In this document: piece by piece, positions 6,524 to 13,855 of the stretch
Layout: each line of letters starts with the position of its first letter
How positions within the stretch are numbered: position 1 is the first letter of the stretch
IMG/VR virus record: IMGVR_UViG_3300048065_000122
Coordinates: 1 to 27,113 of that record
Reading direction: 5' to 3' (one strand)
Origin: a virus
DNA length: 27,113 nt
Translations under genes and position numbers: made by a program
The notes under the pieces: generated by a model
The model's database searches: none
Told to the model about the DNA's origin: nothing
What the model saw: the letters and a program-made list of their open reading frames with translations, nothing else

Positions 6524-6721
6524 ATGCAAACTAAGACAATCAAAATCGCAGGTAAGACAGTAGCAGTAACAGGCAAGCGTAATCGTGTAGTACAAAACCG
6601 CTTTGGCCTAAGCAAGGGAACAACATTCTTTGGATTACACCTTGGCAAGACTTCACGCTACCTATCAATCCCAAGCCTAGCATCTCGCAAGTTTGGTGGT
6701 GTGGCAGATATCAAGGGCTAA
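6524..6721 (+). CDS. Small basic early protein, unknown function
   Basis: 65 residues, preceded by a GAAAGGG site at 6510-6516. The protein is strongly basic (Lys/Arg spread throughout, hardly any acidic residues) and beta-rich, with the repeated phrase GK(T) near the N-terminus and a Gly/Ser-rich end. No Cys and no membrane segment are seen. It could bind nucleic acid, but there is no recognisable domain. It follows its own promoter candidate at 6458 and is followed by a hairpin at 6735. Confidence 0.6.
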   Translation: MQTKTIKIAGKTVAVTGKRNRVVQNRFGLSKGTTFFGLHLGKTSRYLSIPSLASRKFGGVADIKG

Positions 6722-6734
6722 CAGGTAAACAACA

Positions 6735-6758
6735 GGGGCTAGGTATAAGCCTAGTCCC
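6735..6758 (+). repeat. 9-bp stem hairpin between early genes
   Basis: GGGGCTAGG (6735-6743) pairs with CCTAGTCCC (6750-6758), eight Watson-Crick pairs and one wobble, around a TATAAG loop. No T-run follows, so it is not a standard terminator. Position between early cistrons fits an RNA-processing or mRNA-stabilising hairpin, as the RNase III sites of T7 early mRNA. Confidence 0.55.
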
Positions 6759-6777
6759 ACCAAGAAAGGATAAGCTA

Positions 6778-6942
6778 ATGACTGAAAAACTTTTAACAAT
6801 CTTTACAATCGCAGGTGGGTCTGTTATGATGTACCTATCAGGGGCAGAACTAGTATATTACAACGGACTAGGTATGCCAGCAATCTACACAGCATCTGTG
6901 CTAATACTAGGTGCAGGTATCAGGTCAGTCATTAAGAGGTGA
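6778..6942 (+). CDS. Small two-TM membrane protein
   Basis: 54 codons from the ATG at 6778, with an AAAGGA site at 6765-6770. Two hydrophobic segments (about residues 5-21 and 36-49) are separated by a short polar turn (AELVYYNGLGMP). The tail is basic (Arg-Ser-Val-Ile-Lys-Arg), consistent with the inside-positive rule. Small early membrane proteins of phages often alter the host envelope or exclude other phages, but nothing specific can be recognised. Confidence 0.6.
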   Translation: MTEKLLTIFTIAGGSVMMYLSGAELVYYNGLGMPAIYTASVLILGAGIRSVIKR

Positions 6943-6946
6943 TGTA

Positions 6947-7171
6947 ATGCGAGTAACTAAACACATGCTAGAGGTACGCTTGGGACGTATTAACAGGACA
7001 CTAAACACAGACTATGGACTAAACAATGCACCTTGTTATGGTGGTTGGCAGATGACAGCTAACAAGGGTAGCACTATCATACAGCACAGACTACCACCCA
7101 AGCAGATGTTAAACTATCTTGATGGTGTAATATTAGGGCTTGACATGGCTAATCATGGGGTAGTAAGATGA
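6947..7171 (+). CDS. Small early protein, unknown function
   Basis: 74 residues from the ATG at 6947, which follows AGAGGTGA. An in-frame GTG at 6911 would overlap the upstream gene by 32 bases and has no better site. The N-terminal half is basic (RLGRINRTLN), the middle carries NAPCYGGWQM, and the C-terminus is a hydrophobic helix (KQMLNYLDGVILGLDMA). It looks like a compact soluble protein of the short, widely shared phage type. No function is recognised. Confidence 0.6.
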   Translation: MRVTKHMLEVRLGRINRTLNTDYGLNNAPCYGGWQMTANKGSTIIQHRLPPKQMLNYLDGVILGLDMANHGVVR

Positions 7172-7230
7172 TTATCAGAAGTAGAAAGAAAGTATTTCAG
7201 TTAATTAGAGAAAGTACAAGAGGAAAGTAA
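7168..7230 (+). CDS. Possible 20-residue basic micro-ORF
   Basis: Twenty codons starting in an ATGA overlap with the preceding stop and ending two bases before the next ATG. Nine of the twenty residues are Arg, Lys, Gln or Glu. It may be a genuine micro-protein or only a coupling ORF that carries ribosomes to the gene at 7232 (its end, AGAGGAAAG, doubles as that gene's binding site). Confidence 0.3.
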   Translation: MIIRSRKKVFQLIRESTRGK

Positions 7231-7231
7231 G

Positions 7232-7405
7232 ATGAATGAACTATTCTTGATAAACTATGAGACAAAACAAGATGGCTGGGTCTGTGATAAACACACTCAT
7301 TCACTGAGAGTAGCAACAGAATATGCCAGAGCATACAGGGATATGGGTTATCGAGTAACGGTTCAGTCAGTCTTAATCAATGAACATGGAAAGGTGAAAA
7401 TCTAA
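7232..7405 (+). CDS. Small early protein, unknown function
   Basis: 57 residues with an AGAGGAAAG binding site just upstream. The pattern is ELFLINYET-x4-GW...H at the N-terminus, a helix TEYARAYRDMGYRV, then a beta strand VTVQSVLIN. This alpha-beta layout, with an RAYRDMGY motif, is common in small phage proteins but matches no function I can name. Its TAA overlaps the next ATG (TAATG). Confidence 0.6.
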   Translation: MNELFLINYETKQDGWVCDKHTHSLRVATEYARAYRDMGYRVTVQSVLINEHGKVKI

Positions 7406-7584
7406 TGGCGAATATATTTGACAAGGCTTTTGTAATCGGCTACCATGATGGGTATCATGGGGACATGTGGGACAAAGAAAAGTATCACAAAGATTTACAG
7501 CCTCAAATGTGGATTAAGTACAAGCATGGATGGGAAGCAGGTTTCCTATCAAGAGCAGAAGAGAAAGAAACACAGTATGCGTAA
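7405..7584 (+). CDS. RMF-like small protein (GYxxG...W..GW..G pattern)
   Basis: 59 residues, coupled to the previous gene by TAATG. The spacing A-x3-GY-x2-G-x2-G in the first part, then a Tyr, then W-x4-GW-x2-G resembles ribosome modulation factor, the stationary-phase protein that dimerises 70S ribosomes. The N-terminal DKAFVIGYHDGYHGD and the later KYKHGWEAGF carry the match. RMF is usually strongly basic, while this copy is roughly neutral. The resemblance may therefore be one of fold pattern only. If real, the phage would influence host ribosomes early in infection. Confidence 0.45.
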   Translation: MANIFDKAFVIGYHDGYHGDMWDKEKYHKDLQPQMWIKYKHGWEAGFLSRAEEKETQYA

Positions 7585-7879
7585 CGTATCAGTAGACTTA
7601 GGGGATGGGTACAGCCTGTCACTATTCCAGAGCGATGTAACAGGACTAGTTGAAATTGTACCTATCTATGAGAGTGACACAGAGGGTGGGCTGATTGGTG
7701 AGCCTGTATATGTAAAGGGTGCAGAAGAATTAATAGAGCTAGTACAATCAGCACTTGACAAAGACTTCGCAATCTGGGAGAATCAATATTACATAGAACT
7801 AGAAGCAGAACTAGATGAACATCATGAACAATACCAGTTAGGTCTGGTAGTAGATAACACAAAGGATGCAGACAAATGA
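7577..7879 (+). CDS. Acidic early protein, unknown function
   Basis: 100 residues from the ATG at 7577, which overlaps the end of the preceding gene by eight bases. The open frame extends further upstream (to 7445), but that part lies inside the RMF-like gene. The sequence is rich in Glu and Asp (for example ELEAELDEHHEQ near the C-terminus), beta-rich first (LGDGYSLSLFQSD) and helical later. No family is recognised. The acidic, small, early character is shared with DNA-mimic and inhibitor proteins, which is only a weak hint. It ends in an ATGA overlap with 7876. Confidence 0.55.
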   Translation: MRNVSVDLGDGYSLSLFQSDVTGLVEIVPIYESDTEGGLIGEPVYVKGAEELIELVQSALDKDFAIWENQYYIELEAELDEHHEQYQLGLVVDNTKDADK

Positions 7880-8208
7880 GACTAGAAGTAAACACAGAAC
7901 ACTATGACAATCTTCCACAAGAACATCTAGTGGAAAGCTTGGGGGTGCTACCTCATTGGGTACGAGAGAGCCACATACTAGGCGTGGATTGTATGAAGTC
8001 CTATCTAAATGATAGGTATGGCTATGGTCTGTATGAGTACAAGGGCAAGGTCAAAGAGAACGGCACGTATCAGTCAGAGTTTGAGGATGATGAAGACTTG
8101 CATTTCATAGCACGTATGAGAACACAGCTAGGCATGGTGTACTTCTATCCCTATGCTATGGTAGCAATACCGACAGATGATGGACACTTTGTAACGAGGA
8201 TGGATTAA
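7876..8208 (+). CDS. Early protein, unknown function
   Basis: 110 residues, start coupled by ATGA. It contains LPHWVRESHILGVDCMKSYLNDRYGYGLYEYKG (in two parts, residues ~25-57), then an acidic stretch (EFEDDEDLHF) and a hydrophobic beta-rich end with aromatic residues (MVYFYPYAMVAIPTDD). The sequence appears soluble. No domain is recognised. It is linked by a one-base TAATG overlap to the zinc-ribbon gene that follows. Confidence 0.6.
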   Translation: MRLEVNTEHYDNLPQEHLVESLGVLPHWVRESHILGVDCMKSYLNDRYGYGLYEYKGKVKENGTYQSEFEDDEDLHFIARMRTQLGMVYFYPYAMVAIPTDDGHFVTRMD

Positions 8209-8387
8209 TGAGTATGGGATTTAAGCAGTGTCAACACTGTGATGATGGCGAAGCAGAAGCCTTGTATGCAGTAGATGGTAAGATAGAATGGTACTGCCAT
8301 GAGTGTGGTGTATCATGGACAGAAACACCAAGTGAGTATGAGGCAGTAACCAAGCACCAGTTATGGTGGGAAGAACAGATGCAGTGA
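8208..8387 (+). CDS. Small zinc-ribbon protein
   Basis: 59 residues with two Cys pairs, CQHC near residue 8 and CHEC near residue 33, separated by a short beta hairpin (YAVDGKIEWY). This is the C-x2-C...C-x2-C layout of a zinc ribbon, as found in small nucleic-acid-binding or transcription-associated proteins. The C-terminal part is a Trp- and Glu-rich helix. It may bind nucleic acid or a host protein such as RNA polymerase. Its TGA overlaps a GTG start at 8384. Confidence 0.6.
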   Translation: MSMGFKQCQHCDDGEAEALYAVDGKIEWYCHECGVSWTETPSEYEAVTKHQLWWEEQMQ

Positions 8388-8536
8388 TAAGCTTTATGAT
8401 ATTTGTCATAACTCTACCACTATGGTTGATACCATTAACATTATTAAGTTATCTCTATAACAGAAGGAGAGGCAACAGTGTCAACACTAGAGAAACAGCT
8501 AGCACTAGAAATGGAAATGCTACAGGCTGGGATTAA
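8384..8536 (+). CDS. Possible small membrane protein overlapping the RNAP gene start
   Basis: 50 codons from the GTG at 8384 (GTGA overlap with the preceding stop), or 46 from the ATG at 8396. One hydrophobic segment (FVITLPLWLIPLTLLSYL) is followed by a basic Arg cluster (NRRRG). The last ~20 codons overlap the RNA polymerase reading frame and look like shadow sequence. A membrane micro-protein is plausible because the hydrophobic part lies wholly in front of the RNAP start. Confidence 0.4.
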   Translation: MISFMIFVITLPLWLIPLTLLSYLYNRRRGNSVNTRETASTRNGNATGWD

Positions 8537-9251
8537 CAGATACCAGAGCAACACAAACAAACTTATTGAGAAGGGAATACAGAGCAACACACAACACGGC
8601 AGGGCAGTGATTGCAGGGGTAGTCAATGCGGTGGCAGATGGTGTAAGGGAAATACAAGCAAGCACCACAAGCAATCGAGACATAGCCAAGAAGAAACTAC
8701 AGGGCATGGATGTCCACGCTATAGCCTACCTAGCCATGATTACTATTGTTGATGAGGTATCCAAACGCTATACCCTAACCAAGATAGCCAGATATATAGG
8801 CATGAATATTGAGATGCAGAAGAGGCTTACACAGTGGGTTGAGGCAGAAGGTAAGTCAGCACTAAACATTATCAAGAAGGCTAACGAGAAAGCAAGCAAG
8901 CAACACAAGCGGCAGGGTCTTGTCTACAAGATGAACAAGGACGGCTACAAGGACACTGAGTGGACAAACGAAGAGCGTATCCATGTAGGTATGAGGCTGA
9001 TTGATAAGGTGATAGTCAAGACAGGACTAGTTAAGCTTAACAAGCACAGACAACGGACTAACAAGACAGTAACATATCTTGAGGCTACACCAGAAACGCT
9101 TGAGTGGATTAAAAACTTTAACAAGCACAACGAGGCAGGGAAGCCACGCTTTGCACCATCACTGATACCACCACGAGATTGGGTAGATGTTGAGGGTGGT
9201 GGATATCATAGCCAAGTGTTCAACAAACTACCATTAGTGAGGGTACATTGA
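8478..9251 (+). CDS. Phage RNA polymerase, N-terminal fragment (T7 gp1 type)
   Basis: 257 residues from a GTG at 8478 with a strong AAGGAGAGG site. It corresponds to the N-terminal domain of T7 RNA polymerase (promoter contact and early RNA handling), ending with PPRDWVDVEGGGYHSQ and LPLVRVH, the counterparts of T7 PPRPWTGITGGGYWAN and LALVRTH. The frame stops at TGA (9249-9251) exactly where the T7 protein continues as SKKAL. The next frame begins with KKSS in the adjacent register. The two products add up to 811 residues, against 883 in T7. Either two subunits associate, or the ribosome shifts frame, or one base is missing in the sequence. Confidence 0.88.
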   Translation: MSTLEKQLALEMEMLQAGINRYQSNTNKLIEKGIQSNTQHGRAVIAGVVNAVADGVREIQASTTSNRDIAKKKLQGMDVHAIAYLAMITIVDEVSKRYTLTKIARYIGMNIEMQKRLTQWVEAEGKSALNIIKKANEKASKQHKRQGLVYKMNKDGYKDTEWTNEERIHVGMRLIDKVIVKTGLVKLNKHRQRTNKTVTYLEATPETLEWIKNFNKHNEAGKPRFAPSLIPPRDWVDVEGGGYHSQVFNKLPLVRVH

Positions 9252-10912
9252 AGAAGAGCAGTAGAGAATACATGGACAGACTACGCAAGCAGGACATGAG
9301 CCTTGAGTACAGGGCAGTCAATGGACTACAGCGTACAGCTTGGACTATTGATAAGGGTGTGCTTGATGTGATGCGTAAGGCATGGGATAGTAACCAAGAG
9401 TGGGCAGGGTTGCCACCTCGTTATGACCTAGACCTACCAGAGTATCCATTCAATAAAGACCCTCAGGATATGGATGAGGCTGAACTACAAAAGTATAGAG
9501 AGTGGGCAAAGAAACGTAACGCTATCTATACATTCAACGGAAAGTCTATGTCACGTAGACTACAGGTTGAACGGACAATACAACTAGCGGAACAGTACGC
9601 TAACTATCCAGAGTTTTATTTTGTATGGCAGTTAGATTTTCGCTCAAGAAAATATCCAGTAGAAAGTTTTATGTCACCACAGGTGGCTGATTGGGGCAAG
9701 GCTCTGTTACTATTTAACAATGGGTTTCCAATCAATAACTTTGATGATGCTTACTGGCTTGCCATTCATGGTGCTAACCTGTTTGGTAATGATAAGGTAT
9801 CGTTTGATGAACGTGTCCAGTGGGCATGGGAGAACGAAGACAACATCGTTAAGACTGCTGAGAACCCACTTGACTACACATGGTGGCAGGAAGCAGACAA
9901 GGCATGGCAGTTCTTGGGTTGGTGCTTTGAGTGGTATGGTCTACTGCGTGAGGGTTGGGGTTTCTATACTCACCTACCCTGTGCGGCAGATGGTTCATGC
10001 AATGGACTGCAACACCTGTCAGCTATACTTAGGGATGAGGTAGGTGGTAAGGCTACCAACCTGATACCATCAGACAAACCTGCTGATATCTATGCAGATG
10101 TGGCAGACAAGGCAGTAGCCCTGATACAAAAGGACGCACAAGAGGGTAACGAACTTGCACAAACGTGCTTGACATTCGGTATCGACAGGTCTATAACTAA
10201 AAGACCAGTGATGATTGTGCCATACTCAGGTACTCAACACGCCTGTCGTGAGTATATCCAAGAGGCTATCACTGACAGGATAGAGAAGAAGGGAGTAGAC
10301 AATCCGTTTGGTGATGACCTGTTCCAAGCTGGTCTGTACCTAGCAGGTCATGTGTGGCAGGGTATCAATGATACTATCGCATCAGCACGACAGGTCATGG
10401 ACTATGTAAAGCTTGTGGGTAAGCACTATGGTGAGGCTAGTAGACATATGGAATGGGTGACACCAACAGACTTTCTTGTGGTGCAACCATACTTCAACAC
10501 TAAGAAGCGTCTTATCAAGACACACGTTGACGGTAACTTAGTATACCTGAGTTACCAACAGGAGTTGCAGGACACAGTGAACAAGTCACGCATCTCAACA
10601 GGGGCATCACCTAACTTCATTCACTCGTTGGATGCGTCAGCCTTGACCTTGACTATCAACCAGTGTATGGATAAGAACATGATGGACTTCAGCATGGTGC
10701 ATGATAGCTATGGGACACACAGTCCTAACATGGATATCATGAGCCGCATACTGAGGGAAGCTTTTGTAGATATGTATAAGAAACATGATGTACTACAGGA
10801 GTTACGTGACCATGCAGTAGAGACTATCGGTGATAGTTCTATACCACAACCACCATCGACAGGTGGGTTAGATTTAGATAGGGTATTGGAATCTAATTAT
10901 TTCTTTGGGTGA
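9248..10912 (+). CDS. Phage RNA polymerase, catalytic C-terminal fragment (T7 gp1 type)
   Basis: 554 residues from a TTG that overlaps the preceding TGA (TTGA), with GAGG at 9239-9242 five bases upstream. All T7 RNAP catalytic residues are kept: D248 in ADGSCNGLQHLSA (T7 D537), K318 and Y326 in TKRPVMIVPYS (T7 K631, Y639, same spacing), and D486 in VHDSYGT (T7 D812). The C-terminus ESNYFFG matches the T7 end ESDFAFA. The specificity-loop region (about residues 399-425) diverges from T7, as expected for a different promoter. Together with the preceding frame it should transcribe from the promoters at 10916 and 20084. Confidence 0.93.
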   Translation: MKKSSREYMDRLRKQDMSLEYRAVNGLQRTAWTIDKGVLDVMRKAWDSNQEWAGLPPRYDLDLPEYPFNKDPQDMDEAELQKYREWAKKRNAIYTFNGKSMSRRLQVERTIQLAEQYANYPEFYFVWQLDFRSRKYPVESFMSPQVADWGKALLLFNNGFPINNFDDAYWLAIHGANLFGNDKVSFDERVQWAWENEDNIVKTAENPLDYTWWQEADKAWQFLGWCFEWYGLLREGWGFYTHLPCAADGSCNGLQHLSAILRDEVGGKATNLIPSDKPADIYADVADKAVALIQKDAQEGNELAQTCLTFGIDRSITKRPVMIVPYSGTQHACREYIQEAITDRIEKKGVDNPFGDDLFQAGLYLAGHVWQGINDTIASARQVMDYVKLVGKHYGEASRHMEWVTPTDFLVVQPYFNTKKRLIKTHVDGNLVYLSYQQELQDTVNKSRISTGASPNFIHSLDASALTLTINQCMDKNMMDFSMVHDSYGTHSPNMDIMSRILREAFVDMYKKHDVLQELRDHAVETIGDSSIPQPPSTGGLDLDRVLESNYFFG

Positions 10913-10915
10913 TTC

Positions 10916-10932
10916 CTAAAGTTGACCTATAG
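10916..10932 (+). promoter_or_regulatory. Phage RNAP promoter, middle genes
   Basis: CTAAAGTTGACCTATAG, identical to the copy at 20084. The CTATAG end equals the conserved core of T7-class promoters, which places +1 at G10932. It lies four bases after the RNAP stop and gives a 36-nt leader to the SSB gene at 10968, with an AGGAG site inside the leader. It would drive the replication and nucleotide-metabolism genes. Confidence 0.8.
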
Positions 10933-10967
10933 CCCAAAGATAAACTAAAGCTTATACAGGAGATTAT

Positions 10968-11597
10968 ATGAGCAAGAAACTAAAGACTGTAACTGGTAAG
11001 GCAATGTGGGTTAAGGTGTTTGAACCAGACACCAAGTTCAATCCAGATGGTGTGTACTCAGTTGACCTACTCAAACCACAACTTGAAGCAACAACTCTGA
11101 GTGACTATCTCGAAGGTCTAGTAAGTGAACGACTAGAAGAAGAGATGAAGCAGAACCCTAAGTATAAGGATAAGCTGTCCACTCACCTTCCCTTTGAGGA
11201 AGACTATGACAAGGAGAACAATCCAACTGGTGATATCAAGTTCAAGTTTAAGCTTGATGCAGTAGGTAAACGAAGAGATGGTAATACCTACACACAGAAA
11301 CCTTTGGTTGTAGACTCCAAGCTTACACCTATGAATGGTGATAAGATGATTGGTAATGATAGTACCATCAAGGTATCCTTTGAGCCTCGTACATACTTCA
11401 TCCCTGCTACCAAGATAGTAGGTGTTAAGTTACACCTAGTAGGTGTGCAGGTGCTAACACTAGAAGAGTATGGTGGTGGTGCATCATCCATGTTCAATGT
11501 AGAGGATGGGTACGTAGAAGAGGCAGTTGCTAAAGATGATGCGACTGAGGTATTCGAGGATGGTAATGCAGTAGCCAGTGATGAAGGGGACTTTTGA
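10968..11597 (+). CDS. Single-stranded DNA-binding protein (T7 gp2.5 type)
   Basis: 209 residues (T7 gp2.5: 232). A beta-rich OB-fold-like body (GKAMWVKVFEPDTKFNP...VYSVDL; FKFKLDAVGKRRDG; LHLVGVQVLTLEEYGGG) is followed by an acidic tail ending in DEGDF. An acidic C-terminus with a terminal Phe is the feature through which gp2.5 contacts the T7 DNA polymerase and helicase. It coats single strands at the replication fork and helps annealing in recombination. It is the first gene after the middle promoter, with an AGGAG site before ATG 10968. Confidence 0.88.
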   Translation: MSKKLKTVTGKAMWVKVFEPDTKFNPDGVYSVDLLKPQLEATTLSDYLEGLVSERLEEEMKQNPKYKDKLSTHLPFEEDYDKENNPTGDIKFKFKLDAVGKRRDGNTYTQKPLVVDSKLTPMNGDKMIGNDSTIKVSFEPRTYFIPATKIVGVKLHLVGVQVLTLEEYGGGASSMFNVEDGYVEEAVAKDDATEVFEDGNAVASDEGDF

Positions 11598-11943
11598 GGA
11601 GAGGGTCATTGCGAACCTAGATGAACGTGGTGTTTCATATGTGTATGAACCAGAAAAAATTTCGTACACTGTGGAACGCCACTACATCCCTGACTTAGCA
11701 GTTGGTAAGATGATAGTAGAGTTGAAGGGATACTTCAGGCAGGATAGTCAGCGTAAGATGAAGGCTATCAAGGCACAGTACCCTGACCTAGACATACGAT
11801 TTGTATTTCAGAAGGCTAGCTCTACTATACAGGGTGCTAAGAAAAGGAAGGACGGTTCAAAGATGACCTGTGCTGAGTGGGCAGACCGACAAGGGTTTGT
11901 CTGGACAGAAGGAACTATACCAGAGGAGTGGCTTAATGGATAA
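11581..11943 (+). CDS. Endonuclease I / Holliday junction resolvase (T7 gp3 type)
   Basis: 120 residues from ATG 11581 (a GTG directly before it, at 11578, is also possible). It overlaps the SSB gene by 17 bases. The active-site core of T7 endonuclease I is visible: IPDLAVGKMIVELKGYF, giving D38, E47 and K49 for the T7 D55, E65 and K67, with further Glu residues in the N-terminal helix. LDIRFVFQKAS and the final PEEWL also match. It resolves branched DNA before packaging and, in T7, helps break down host DNA. T7 gp3 has 149 residues, so this is a compact version. Confidence 0.9.
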   Translation: MKGTFEERVIANLDERGVSYVYEPEKISYTVERHYIPDLAVGKMIVELKGYFRQDSQRKMKAIKAQYPDLDIRFVFQKASSTIQGAKKRKDGSKMTCAEWADRQGFVWTEGTIPEEWLNG

Positions 11944-11995
11944 CGAAGACCGTATATTAAAAGCTGAACAGAGTGAAAGGAATTTAGAACGATGA
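11936..11995 (+). CDS. Possible 19-residue coupling ORF
   Basis: Starts at an ATG inside the end of the endonuclease gene and ends in an ATGA overlap with the gene at 11992. The peptide is highly charged (Glu, Asp, Arg, Lys). It may serve only to couple translation of its neighbours; AAAGG at 11977-11981 in its coding sequence can act as ribosome-binding site for the next gene. Confidence 0.25.
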   Translation: MDNEDRILKAEQSERNLER

Positions 11996-12243
11996 GCCTA
12001 ATGGAAATCAGTGAGGAGTTTGTGTCCTTGATTGACATCAACACTGAGATGAACGAGACAGGTGTAAGCGTGTCTGTGTACATTGATGACGAAGAGTTCT
12101 ACAGTGAGATTGATTGGCGAGATGTTGGTCTTGATATTGCTGAAGATGTGGATACCTACCCTAACCATGTAGCAAAGGCGATAGCAAAGAAGATGCGTAT
12201 CGTTTCTGACTACCTGCTAGAGAGCATAGCCAATGGAAGATAA
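11992..12243 (+). CDS. Small acidic protein, unknown function
   Basis: 83 residues with an AAAGG site upstream. Very acidic: many Glu and Asp, for example SVYIDDEEFYSEIDWRDVG and IAEDVDTYP. A helical, more basic end (AKAIAKKMRIVSDYLLESI) follows. No Cys, no membrane segment. It lies between the resolvase and primase-helicase genes, so it is expressed with replication proteins, but I recognise no family. It overlaps the primase gene by 11 bases. Confidence 0.6.
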   Translation: MSLMEISEEFVSLIDINTEMNETGVSVSVYIDDEEFYSEIDWRDVGLDIAEDVDTYPNHVAKAIAKKMRIVSDYLLESIANGR

Positions 12244-13837
12244 CAGTGAGTTTATCAGGCACGTAGCCTGTCCTCACTGCGGCAGTAGTGATGCCAATGC
12301 TGAGTATTCAGATGGTAAACACTACTGCTTCTCTTGCCAGACGCTGACACCAGCAGACAATGAAGGAGTGATTGCAGTGACAACACAAGTAGATAGTAAG
12401 TTTCTCGATATAGATATCGGACAACTAAACAAGAGAAAGATTAACGAGAAGACAGCCAAGCACTGGCAGTATGGCATCTCTACCTACAAGGGTAGTAAGG
12501 TACAGGTAGCAAACTTCTATGACAGGCAGGGTAAACTGCAAGCACAGAAGCTACGCTTTCCTAACAAAGACTTCACTGTGCTAGGCGATATCAAGAATGT
12601 AAACCTGTATGGTGAACATCTTGCAAGAGACAGTGGTAAGATGATTACTATTGTTGAGGGTGAGCTTGATGCTCTCTCGTTGAGCCAATGCTTTGACAAC
12701 AAGTGGCCTGTGGTATCACTACCTCAGGGTTGTCACTCAGCTAAGAAGGCAGTGAGTAAGGCACTGGATTGGCTGTGTAACTACGACACCATTGTTCTTA
12801 TGTTTGACAATGATGAGGCAGGACACAAGGCGGCTATTGATGTAGCCAATATCCTACCACCTAACAAGGCTAAGATTGCCAAGCTTCCCCTAAAGGATGC
12901 TAGCGATATGATGCAAGCAGGTAGGACAGAGGAACTGATTGATGCTGTGTGGTCAGCTAAGACCTACCGTCCTGATGGTATCGTTGCAGGTGTTGACCTG
13001 TGGGATACAGTAACTACCACCGAAGACAAGCAATCTGTACCCTACTCATACGTAGGATTGCAGGAGAAGACAGGTGGTTGTAGGCGTGGTGAGATTGTAA
13101 CTATCACGGCAGGGTCAGGCATTGGTAAGTCACAGTTAGCACGAGAGCTAGCCTTTGGACTTATCAAGAATGGTGAGACACTAGGGTACATTGCACTAGA
13201 GGAGAACGTAAAGCGTACTGCCTTGGGTCTGATGTCACTAGAGTTGAACAAGCCTCTACACCTGAGACAAGACAACGAAATCCCAGAAGAGGAGATGCGT
13301 GATGCTTTCAACAATACTGTGGGTTCTGGTAGAGTCTATCTGTATGACCATTGGGGTTCTACTGATTCTGACAATCTACTCTCAAAGATACGTTACTTGG
13401 TCAGAGGTTGCGGCTGTAGTTATATTATCCTTGACCACATCTCTATCGTTGTATCTGGGCTTGAAGGTGGGGATGAACGGAGACTTATTGATAACACCAT
13501 GACTAGGCTACGTGCCTTGGTTGAGGAGTTGAACTGTGGTCTACTACTCATCTCACACTTGAAGCGTCCATCAGGTGACAGAGGCCATGAGGATGGCGCA
13601 CAAACATCACTAGCACAACTGCGTGGCTCTGCCGCAATCGGTCAGCTAAGTGATATGGTCATTGGTCTTGAACGTAACCAGCAAGACGATGACAACCCAC
13701 ATATAAGCCATGTCCGTGTGTTGAAGAACAGATGGTCAGGCGAGACAGGACTGTGTTGTTCTCTCGAATACGTAAAAGAGACAGGACGTATGGTAGAGGT
13801 AATGTTTGAAGAGGATGATACAGACCCTGAATTTTAA
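12233..13837 (+). CDS. DNA primase-helicase (T7 gp4 type)
   Basis: 534 residues (T7 gp4: 566). An N-terminal zinc-binding domain has C13, C16, C32 and C35, used in primer-site recognition. The TOPRIM primase core follows, with IVEGELDALS and MLFDNDEAGHKAA. The RecA-like hexameric helicase has Walker A GSGIGKSQ (K299, S300), a Walker B-like block ending LDHIS, and LRGSAAIGQLSD. The acidic end EEDDTDPEF finishes in Phe, as in proteins that dock on the T7-type DNA polymerase. It unwinds the fork and lays primers for lagging-strand synthesis. Confidence 0.96.
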   Translation: MEDNSEFIRHVACPHCGSSDANAEYSDGKHYCFSCQTLTPADNEGVIAVTTQVDSKFLDIDIGQLNKRKINEKTAKHWQYGISTYKGSKVQVANFYDRQGKLQAQKLRFPNKDFTVLGDIKNVNLYGEHLARDSGKMITIVEGELDALSLSQCFDNKWPVVSLPQGCHSAKKAVSKALDWLCNYDTIVLMFDNDEAGHKAAIDVANILPPNKAKIAKLPLKDASDMMQAGRTEELIDAVWSAKTYRPDGIVAGVDLWDTVTTTEDKQSVPYSYVGLQEKTGGCRRGEIVTITAGSGIGKSQLARELAFGLIKNGETLGYIALEENVKRTALGLMSLELNKPLHLRQDNEIPEEEMRDAFNNTVGSGRVYLYDHWGSTDSDNLLSKIRYLVRGCGCSYIILDHISIVVSGLEGGDERRLIDNTMTRLRALVEELNCGLLLISHLKRPSGDRGHEDGAQTSLAQLRGSAAIGQLSDMVIGLERNQQDDDNPHISHVRVLKNRWSGETGLCCSLEYVKETGRMVEVMFEEDDTDPEF

Positions 13838-13855
13838 CTAGTGCGGAGACACAGA

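Noticed and set aside
9236-9256. Programmed -1 frameshift site joining the RNAP halves
   Set aside because: The codons around the stop (GTA CAT TGA) do not form an X-XXY-YYZ slippery heptamer, so reinitiation or a sequencing indel is more likely. Not excluded, but not supported.
11061-11073. Further phage promoter copies, such as GTTGACCTACTC at about 11064 and CCTAAAGTTGG at about 16742
   Set aside because: Each matches only half of the motif and lies inside coding sequence, without the CTATAG core.
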